Part shown: in pieces, positions 47,471 through 57,098 of the stretch
Layout of the letters: every line of letters begins with the position of its first letter
Numbering within the stretch: the stretch's first letter is position 1
From: Smittium mucronatum
Taxonomy: Eukaryota; Kickxellomycota; Harpellomycetes; Harpellales; Legeriomycetaceae
Assembly (NCBI GenBank): GCA_001953115.1
Contig: LSSL01000276.1
Span: 1 to 57,098, forward strand
Direction: 5' to 3'
Length of the DNA: 57,098 bases
Translations under genes and position numbers: made by a program
The notes under the pieces: generated by a model
Database searches by the model: none
Seen by the model: only the letters and a program-made list of their open reading frames with translations
Told to the model about the DNA's origin: nothing

Positions 47471-50400
47471 TCGGCCTCACTTACTTTTGCCTACAAAAGT
47501 ATTTCTTTTGGGTCTTGATTTTTTTTTATCCAAATAAGTTTTGTGAAATAGAAAATCATTTTTCCAAATTAGAAAAATAGCAATAATTTAATAGATAAAT
47601 GTCTGCCCCCAAAAATATTGTCTCATTTGAAACAAATCAAAGCTACAAATAAAATTGCGCCTGGAATAGCTAATTCTATGAACGGCCTATGTATTCTGAT
47701 TTGCCACTACTTATGCACTTATATCTGCCTACTTAACAATATTTATCCAATTATAATTCAAATTTTTTATTTTATTGATCAAATGTCAATTTTATAAGCA
47801 GAGAATGCAATAGAAATTGGATGAGGCCTGCATTTTATGCGCTGTTTACAAAATGCAAGCTTATTTGGATTGCTACCTAACTCATGCGAATAAACTGAGT
47901 TAATTTTTTTATTTTATACCAATACCAGCCAGTAGTAAATATCTATTTATTTTGTCCATTCGGGAGATTCTTAATGAAGAGGGCATTTTATAGCATATTT
48001 TGTTTCAGCGAAAATTACTCATGATTTTTTATTTAATAATTGAAATTTTATTCTAAAAAAAAATTAATTTGCGCTAAACTCAATTCAAATTACTAATTAG
48101 GAGATTAGAAAAATGAAAATGCCTTTTTAATTTGCTCAATAGAAACGACTAAATTTAACTATACAAACTCATTGGATAAGTTTAATCAATTAATCGGCCA
48201 GTAAAACTGATATGCAATTAAATGCCTTCGTCATTAAGAATCCCTCACTTGGTATCAGCACTGAATCCTAAATCGACATACCTACCTCGACGTAAGTGGT
48301 TATATGTGAATATGCCAATTAATAATCTTTGCATATTAATGGATAAAAATGTGTATGCGAATTAATGATATTCACAGGCTAGTGGTTTAAAAAAAATCAG
48401 TGGTTATTTTCCAAAAATGGATAGTGATAAATTTAGCTCGACATTTAGAGCCATTACAGCCAAGCAACAACACTTAAGAAAAAATCTAGAGATAATCGGT
48501 TCTAACCTATATTTTTTATAAAAAAAATCCAATCTCTTGAAAAACAGACTTTTTGCATACCTAAGCAAGAGCAGAATTAACCCAGTATCTAAAGTCGATT
48601 TCCATTTGACGTCTAAAAGCTGAATGAATAGTCGTGATAAATGTTTTTTTAATAGTCTAATTGAGGCCTTCTTGAGAAAGATTTATTGGCCTAGGATAAT
48701 ATTTAGGGACCCCTTGAATTAAATTATCACATAAAATAAGCAAAGATAAAGCTAATCAATTCTAATGCTTGAATGAAAGTACGTAATTTCTTTAGTTGTT
48801 TTCAAGAAAATGATTACTTTGATTTCTCGGCAATACTTTTAACTAAAGGTTATTTAAATGAGATACTGTTAATTACTAATATCCTTTTAATAAGGAAGAT
48901 TTTTGGGAGTCAAATTTTTAGAAGCTATTTTTATCGTGATGTTAAACCTCCTCAGGAATCCTGAATTTTTTTCTCCTGATTTTGAATTCTAAAAAATGTA
49001 AACAAGATAGAGTAGGAGATTCAAACAACTCCCTTTGTATTATTAATTGAGATATAAAAAATATGTTTTGTAAAGTTTGATCAATTTAAGACAATGCAAC
49101 ATATTTATTATATATTTAAATTTAGCAAAAAACCCCATTATTATTTGAACCCAAAAAAAATTCTCGAGAGAAAAAAACGGGTAATGGAAAATTTATTCCA
49201 TTATATCTAATTTCCACAATTGTTCTCTGCTCATTATAATAATGAAGCTATTTTAAAAAAACAGGAAAAATAAAATCAATTATTTTAATAAGCTTCAACC
49301 AAATCAATTAGATTTGAATTTCATATGCGCTTTTTTTATACTGGGACTTATTTGAAAAAGGGTTGTATTAAATATTTGAAAATTCATTAAAGAAGGTAAA
49401 TTTGTTAAAAATATCGACCTCTTGATATTTCCCTGTTCTTCCGCCAGATATCAGCGATGGCACAACTAATAAAAGATATTTTTCTAAAAACATATATACC
49501 TTAATCTACGAGACTTTAAGCAACTAACAAAGCAAGCCGATACAAATAAAAATAAACAGACGAAATTTCAGATAAAAAATTTATGTAAAACAATATCTTA
49601 GCTAAAGTCGTAAAAAAATAGATAATGTTTGAGTTTTTTATATATTAAATTAAACTGGGATGTTTTAGTAAAAATGAAAAGCCATGAAATCTAAAATTCT
49701 ATATCTTTCCCTATTTTAGTTGTGAATTTATGATCAAATATTCTAATGCATATAATGAATCATTTAACTTGAGATAACCATTATATCTAGAAACTTTTTT
49801 AGAAATAAATAAACCTTCGTGTCAGATATTTTTCTTTATGAAATCCAAGCCAAATTGAATTTTAACTTGTATAAATTTCCGATTTAGAAACTTATTTTAT
49901 ATTCTCTACCAACTGAATGTTCATTCATTTTTTTTAGGTGATTGTATATATTAAATACAATAATCCCAGACCTATGTTTTAATGAAGCCCCAAATGAAAC
50001 TAGGATAAAAAACTAACCCTTTAAAGAAATGATGGTGTAAAAATATTAAAATTCCCATCATTAAAATTTCTTTTTTAAAAAAGATCTAAAGAAAAACCTC
50101 CCCCATTTTTCTTTAAAATCTTTTAATTTCATATCTTAAATAAAATCTATTTTATTATAGCCCTCATAATTACTTATTTCTTCAGCCCTCAAATCATAGA
50201 ATTCAATTAAATTTTCTAAAGTGAAGTCCTATCATTATTTATTTTTTTTATGGGAAATTTATTTTAAAGTCGCCTTTTTTAAATTTAAAAAAATTATTTT
50301 ATCCAAAATAATCTGGCTAATTTTTCTGGAAATTATTGCCTCAAGAAGCAATTCAGCACTTCTAGTATTAGAATTTCCAATTTGCTTTTAATAGAAGCGA

Positions 50401-50500
50401 AAAAACGAACACTAGCTTCAATAAAGTACTGGATAAGAAAAATTAAAATTAATTCTTGAACTCCTCTTATCTAAAAAAAGAGTCTAAGAATATAAACTTA
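47471..50500. other. Intergenic, no gene recognised
   Basis: 3 kb between the cysteine synthase region and the P450. The part from 47.6 to 48.6 kb is less A+T-extreme than the desert and has short inverted words (TGTGAATAT near 48305 with ATATTCACA near 48370), but no coding sequence. The 63-codon frame at 48773-48964 lacks motifs and neighbours. The rest is low-complexity. Confidence 0.6.
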
Positions 50501-52479
50501 TTATTTACGGTGTGAAATAATAACGTTGCAATCCCTATCAGGGTTTAATGGGGATCTGACAATGTAGACTTTAGACTCCAAAAATTTTGGCTCAAAGTTT
50601 CTGGTTGGATCAAGGTTATCGGGGTTATAAATCGAATTTAAAGGAAGTGACAGATCATAATCTCTAAGAAGGTTCGGTATCACTGTGAGAATTTCCATCC
50701 AAGCCAAACTATTTTTGATAATGTCAAAAGTGAGCTATTTTCTAAAAAATCAACTCTTATCCAATAATTTAAATTTTCTGAAAATAGTTGTAAATCAAAC
50801 CTACTTTCTTCCTGGACATATTCTAACACCATGAGAAAATGTTATCATTTCACGTTTTAACAGTTCTCCTTTAGGGCCCATAAATCTTTCAGGATAGAAA
50901 GAATCAGGGTTTTCCCATACCGTAGGATCCTTATTAGCACCTTCGATGAACATACCCATTTCTGTATCCCTGGGGATGTGTTTATTTGAGAGAACCAATC
51001 CTTCAGATGAACTATCTCTGAAAAATAGGCCAGCGGCTATTGGAGCGATCCTCATACACTCATAAACTGTGGCCACGAGGTAAGGGAGGTTTGATTTGGC
51101 TTCAGAATATTTTATCGTTTCTGAAATGACAGGAAAAGCTGCCCTAACCTCGCTAACTACATTTTTGTACACTTTAGGATACAACATATACATATGTATT
51201 AGCATTGTCATTGTAACACTAGTAGTATCTGTTCCTGCCATCAGCATGGTTAGAGATTCTGAAATAAGCTCCTGATCAGTTAACTTTTTATTGGTTTTAA
51301 AGTCGTGAGAGTTCAAATACATTTGTAGGATATCAGGTCTATCCATATGCTCTCCTAAATCAATTGAGCTTTTTCTCATTTCAATGGAATCGGAAACAAA
51401 TTTAACGAATGCATCTCTATCCTTCTTTAGTCCGTTAAGGAAAAAGGGTAAATGCTTCATAGCAGGGAACGCGGAGTTCTATAAAGTAATTATAAATAGA
51501 AAAAAATGGGTGTCAAGTCTTTGAAAGAGAAATATTTATAAATCAGATAATTTTTTTACTATCCCACCAAAAAGTATGGTGCTATTAACATAGCCCAACA
51601 TGTCTGAATTCCCTTCTAGCAATGCACCGATACTTCTTCCAAAACTAAGTTTACTAATTATATCTGCAGTCAAAGACTGGAAATTTGAATAGTAATTCAT
51701 AGTATTTTGGCCATCATTTAACATCCGATCAATTTTCAATTTCAGGTTGAATATCCCAAATTGCATAACATCTTTTTCTGCATACTCCAGCCCAGTATTA
51801 GTAAAAGCAGGACCAATTTGTCTTCTCTGAAGAAATAATAAAAAAAATTATGTAATAAATAATAAAAATCAAAGTAATCGGTGTCAAAATTAGAAAAAAA
51901 ATCATCTTACTCTCATTCTATTATAATCCTCACTGGTCGTTGAAAATATGCTTGACTGGGGCAGTATATTACCCTCATAAGATTTGCTTTTTGGGTATTT
52001 ATATGTAGATAAAACTCTTTTAAGATCTTTGACACTAGAGACTGAAATTTGATTAGGTGCTATAAAAAATTTAAAAAATTCTAATTATCTGGATATACTA
52101 TAACGAAAGCAGTATTTAGCATAAAGAAATCAAATGCACTTACAAACTCTTATCAATGGTCCGTATTTTTTATGAAGATTAATTAGGTATACAGTAATAT
52201 TTCCTTTTAATCTCTGGATTGAATATGGAATGGATGTGAAACGTGACCACCATGGACCTGGTATTTTCCTCAAAGGATCAAATGCAGAGTAATACACAAT
52301 CTGTTTATGAAATAATTTTATACCATAATAATACTTATCATCATAAATGTCGGAGCAATCTAATAGATACACCTTACCTTTGAAATGGTATAAAAAAGCA
52401 ACAAACTACAAACCACAGTCTTAGTTTTCAATTTCCTGAAAACAGCCTCAATAGTGTTCCTTTCTATCAAGTAATGCAT
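50501..52479 (-). CDS. Cytochrome P450 monooxygenase (6 exons, 518 aa)
   Basis: Exons: 52479-52378, 52300-52144, 52059-51911, 51826-51560, 51478-50805, 50708-50501; introns of 77, 84, 84, 81 and 96 nt. An N-terminal anchor TVVCSLLLFYTISKIVYY (21-38) is followed by the hinge LRKIPGPWW, so the enzyme sits in the ER membrane. The I-helix motif AGTDTTS starts at residue 306, the K-helix ExxR is in YECMRIAP (365-368), the PERF region is FYPERFMGP, and the heme loop FSHGVRICPGRNLAWME has the iron-ligating cysteine at 446. The Asn of CPGRN is created across the last splice junction. Length is typical. The substrate is not predictable from this. The junction between exons 4 and 5 (donor GTAAAAAAATT) is the least certain. 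Confidence 0.93.
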
Positions 52480-55400
52480 CTTTCTGTAGTATCTTTATAG
52501 CCTTACCTTTAGTATTTTTTAAGTGGGCTTATGCATATTGAGAAAAATATTTCGAATCGAAGTTTATATATGTTTTTGGATAGAAATACACAGCTTTTAA
52601 TAAGTCAATATGGTATACAAACTGTAAGATACCGCCCAAAAATTAACCCAAAAAAGCTATGATTTAAACTGGCACTCTCGATATAAGTAACACTTGAGCC
52701 TAAGTATATTGAAAGGTTTAATTTTACGAATTTTCAATAGGTCATTTACATTTGAAAAAGCAGAACCAGTATTCTATACCAATTTGGGTATATTATATTT
52801 TTATGAGCTGTCTAATTGAAAACCATCAATTTTCGGATACTTAGTGTGCTCCAAACCCGAATTGGAATATAAGATTTAAAAAAAACGATTCTCCGAGTTT
52901 ACATATTTTTAGTATTAACGATTCCGTTACCTTTTAAACTGTTTCACCACTAGACCGAAAAGGCTTTCTCACCGAAAAAATCGGCTATTTACCCCTTCAT
53001 CCTCTAACATAATCCCGGGTTATCTACTTCAAAGTCAGGGATTGAATCAAGTGACAATATTGTGTTTCAGGAAGCCATCAAAAATTTCCCAAACCCCTGA
53101 CGAAAAATCGATCACTAAATAATTATTTTCACTTTAGTCCTTTCATGACACAAAAAAATCGATTTCTTATTTGTGAAATCTATTACTTACTACTTGACGC
53201 TAATTGAGTTTTAAAAACGATTATGTTTATAGAAAATATATCGCCCTTATTGTCCGGGAATAGAATACCACTTTTCACTCTCAGACCAGAAACAGCTAAC
53301 CCCTTCAGGATTTCAAGATTTTTCGAAATAATTTTCTCGTAATCCCACCACTACATGGTTCCGATATAAACATGAGGTTCAATTTTCGATCAATAATGGT
53401 GATTTATAAAAACCCCTGTATATTTTGGGTTAAATCTTTCTAAGCACAAAGAAAAAAATGATTAATTTCACAAACAGATGCTTTGTATATTTTTTCATCT
53501 TAGAGGTTCAATTAATAAATCTATTAACCTATAAGAGTTATAGTTCTGAATCAACTATAGTAAAAACCCCGAAGAAATGACTATACCAGTATTTTTGTCA
53601 ATGTTTTAAATTGAAAAATTGGAGATTTTTTTTTTATACCCCAATAATATTTATATATATATAAATAGAAATATCATTGATTCTCATATCATTAGAGCTA
53701 AAGAAGAATATACTTTTTGAAAAAAGTTAAATGTAGTCTAATATCATTTCAATCGATTTCTTGGCTTCACGATAGATAATTATCTTGTTATCGTTATTGA
53801 AAGTAAGATTTCAAAAAAAAAACACACACACACATCTTTATTTGTAGAAAATGATTTTTTTTATACTTAATTATGTTTCAATGGATTTTTTAAAAAAAAC
53901 AATCGTGTTTCAAATTGGGTTCAATCTTCGTAAATATATATTTATTGCTAAAGAAATTGAATGAAAATCGGAATCAGATGCTTTAATAAATATTTTGGCA
54001 TAGTAAATACACAATTTCCGATATTTTTTTATTAGATTAAAATCCTATTTTTTTCGGTACACCATATGATTATCCTCAGATATAAATAATCTCAGATGCA
54101 TATTCTTGAAAAAAACCTAGCAATTTTGTCTTTGAGCAAAAAATTAAGCTTTAGTATCGCTTTCTAATAATATTTACTAAATATTTTTATTCGGACTTAG
54201 CGTATAGTCTTTTTTTTTTTTAAAAAAAAAAAAGAAAGTGAATTTACAAGGCTGTAAATCAAATTACCAAATAAATATGGGTGAACAAGACTAAATATAT
54301 TATGCAGGAAAATTCTAATGTGAAATTAAACAGGTTTTTTAGATATAAATAAAATTTTAAAACGAAAGAAATTTAGGTTTTACATTATAACTTCTCTAGA
54401 CCATTTTTTTGTTAATAAAAAGAATTCAACGTGTTTTAAAAAATAATAATCCAAACCATATTTTCGAAAATAGAAAAAAATATATTAATCACACTTTATA
54501 TTAAGTTTATTACACGATTTATACATCTATTTACTTAAGTTTTCTTCGTAATATTGGTATACTACAATGTATATGTGTGCACCTTATAATCTGAAATACC
54601 CAGGAATTAATTCTAGACTAAATTATAAAATTGAATCAAATTTGATATATATTAATCAACTTGTTTTTTAAAAAATTAAAAATTAATTTATGCGCAATAT
54701 TAAGTGAAAATAAATAAATTTAATCATATATTGATAAATTTTAAATCGGATTAAGTAAAAAAAATCATCCTGAGTTAAAAATCAAATAATTTTTATTTGA
54801 TATTTTGACCTATATAAACTTATGTCTTTTATCCCAAAAATTACTTTTCAACCACACAAAAGTGGAATTAGTGGATTAGTTTAAGTGCTTTTTTGAAATC
54901 AAATATCAAATTTTTTTGATGAAATACCGATTTTTACAACCAATTTATTTATATTATGGTATTAAATAACATTTAAAAACATATGAACTACGTTAATCTC
55001 GAAATTTCCTGTTTGGCTTATAAGAATTTCACCCACCTGTTGAGGCTCAAATTACTTCAAATTTCTTTGCATAAATTCACCCATAAGCGGTGAATTAAAT
55101 ATTTTTTAAAATGAAATCAACAAGATCAACCAGTTTTCGATATTAACTCGAAAAAAATTTTAAACCATCTTTACTTAGTTTGATTTTAAATTTTCTGATA
55201 TTCACCTAAATTGATTTTTTTACTTAGTTTGAAACATAGTTTAATCTTTTGGGTATTAAAAGCACAGCTTGATTCAATTTCACTTAATTCAGTTAAATTT
55301 TGTTTTTTAAACTTCTTAAAATAGAAAAAAATTATTCAATAACAAAAAAATGTATCAAATAAATTAAGTAAAATTCGAATAATTCGAATGATTTAAATAA

Positions 55401-57098
55401 GTGGCGACTTTTCTTTTATAAAATTTTTACAAAAAAAGCCTGGACTTTTTTCTTTTCCCTATTTGTAAATTTATTTCTAGTCACTATTTAAATTTAATTT
55501 TATTTTTGAAAAATAAATATTTATTTTGATTTATATGGATTATTTTTCTACCTATCATATTTTTTAAAAATAGATTTCTGAGTTAGATTAGTCGCATTTT
55601 GTAAGATAGGCAGGAACTTATAAATAAAATCACTGAAAAAATGTGAGGACTATTTATTTATGGTTAAGTCTTTAAAATAACTTGACTCAAAAAATCTAAA
55701 TAAAATTTATATAAAAAAGATTTAAACATTTGTTTTTATTTTGATTGATGCGATTTAATTTATTCTCAAAATCATTTTAGAAATTTTATAATTTAAAATA
55801 ATTTAACTTTTTTATTAAAAAAATATTATGTAATTATAAATATATTAGATATCAAAATATACCATAAAAAAATGCTTGATCAACCTCAAGGATTTGCCAA
55901 ACTATTATTTTATGTAAATTTTTTTTGATTATAATTCCGAAAATAATCTATATATAATATATATTAATCATAATTAAAAATGCATATATCCATTAATTTT
56001 TTGGCATAAATACGTAAAATTGTGGGTTATATTACATTTTTCCTTTAAAATAATAAATTTAAATTTATTCTGGGAAGGGTTAGAGGGGTATCATAAAACG
56101 TAGAATAATTTATTTATTAATTTTATCTAAATAAAATTTCAAATTATTTAGTATCATTTAATGGGTTTAAATTTTTTTATAAGTATATACACTAAAAAAA
56201 ATTTATTCATTTTATCTTTCTCATCTCGCATTTTCTGGAAAATATATGGATCTTGGCTACTGGGTGTCTAATTAAATTCTATTCACATTGTTTTATTTTT
56301 CATAAGCTGAAAATTTTATGCTAGTTTTAGTCGAAAAAATAAAATCGCTTTTTCGAATTAAAATAAAAACCACATAAATACCTGGAAAAAATGTTTATTT
56401 TCAGATCAAAAAAGTTTAAGTCTAACTCTTTTAATAATGAATAAATTTATTTTAAGTTTCCTCGAAATTAAATTCAGTTAAAAATATATACGTTAAATTT
56501 ATTATATATATTGTAAAAAGCGAAAAATATAAATCTGAAACTAATTATAAAAAGTTTAAAATGAACTTTTGTTTTTCAAAAATTTCCATTCACGATAAAA
56601 AAAACTCGAATTTTCAAACAAATTAATAATAAAACCAAAAAATTGTTTAACACGGGATATACATTACCTTTTCAAAAAACTATATATATATTTAACCAAT
56701 TTATCATATAAATAGTTTTAAAAAAATAATCGACAATTTTGTGATAAACTATATTTGAACTGGCATAGATTTTAAGATATAAATATGAATAATTGAAGCC
56801 TTAAATTAGATATAAAATTTATAAAATATAGTATTAACTTAATTTATACCCCAAAATGATATGATCTATATTTTTTAGGTATTATTAAAGAAATTTTTTC
56901 ATTTTTTTACCTTAAATTATTCAAATACAAAAAATTTTATATCAAATATAATACTGGACTACAAAATTTTAAAAAAAATCTTTTTTTTGATAAAAAACTG
57001 CCCATTTAAACTCAGAAATATAATATTCAAACATACCTTACAAGTTTCAATTATTTAGATATTCATTTTTGAAAAGGGTTTAGATTTTAATTGTATTT
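52480..57098. other. Intergenic to window end, no gene recognised
   Basis: A+T-rich sequence. The stretch 52.6-53.4 kb is less extreme in composition and contains a D-arm-like GGTCTAGTGGTGAAAC on the minus strand (about 52950) but no complete tRNA. A (CA)n tract lies near 53820-53834 and a T12/A12 palindrome at 54209-54234. No coding sequence seen. Confidence 0.6.
54209..54234. repeat. T12/A12 palindrome
   Basis: C, twelve T, twelve A, G: a perfect self-complementary tract, like the one at 7176-7200. Confidence 0.85.

Noticed and set aside
52920..52980. tRNA on the minus strand with a D-arm-like GGTCTAGTGGTGAAAC
   Set aside because: No matching acceptor, anticodon or T arm follows in the right order.

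Overview
The window is a very A+T-rich piece of nuclear DNA (roughly four fifths A+T by eye) from a fungus. Reasons: a HIS2-type (PHP family) histidinol-phosphatase, a mitochondrial-type cysteine synthase, a prohibitin and a cytochrome P450. All four are interrupted by short introns (59 to 138 nt) with GTAAGT-like or GTAAAA-like donors and TAG/CAG acceptors. In-frame stops use the standard code. The lineage is inference only: the extreme A+T bias, short frequent introns and aerobic mitochondrial genes suggest an early-diverging (zygomycete-type) fungus rather than a yeast.

Layout. From 1 to about 40.4 kb is a gene desert: low-complexity A+T DNA holding decayed mobile elements. It contains an (AAT)n tract at the left edge; scraps of former coding sequence near 7.0, 9.1, 15.3 and 30.8 kb; a degenerate tRNA-Gln at 10.2 kb; an 890-bp element with about 205-bp inverted ends at 16.3-17.2 kb; a dead pogo/Tigger-type transposase with a recognisable intron at 24.0-25.5 kb; a purine-rich, C-depleted block at 26.1-27.0 kb; a (TTA)n tract interrupted by a 375-base assembly gap; a complete-looking Tc1/mariner (IS630) element with about 245-bp inverted ends and a dead transposase at 27.8-29.7 kb; and an 11-residue-period minisatellite at 34.1-34.3 kb.

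From 40.87 to 46.9 kb is a compact gene island: a small one-TM protein (+), prohibitin-2 (-, 4 exons), histidinol-phosphatase (+, 2 exons), cysteine synthase (-, 5 exons) and a 67-codon ORF immediately upstream of the cysteine synthase. A six-exon cytochrome P450 (-) lies alone at 50.5-52.5 kb. The spacers between 43.0 and 47.5 kb hold several short elements with CCCTTTCAG-type ends and TTAA (once ATAA) flanks, which I read as a piggyBac-type MITE family. From 52.5 kb to the end I see no gene.

The genes do not form one pathway. PHB2 is a mitochondrial inner-membrane scaffold, HIS2 works in histidine synthesis, the cysteine synthase makes cysteine (probably in mitochondria) and the P450 is an ER-anchored monooxygenase of unknown substrate. 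I see no clearly new biological system. The strongest unusual signals are the TTAA-flanked MITE family inside the gene island, the long and nearly identical inverted repeats around a dead transposase, and the strand-asymmetric purine block.
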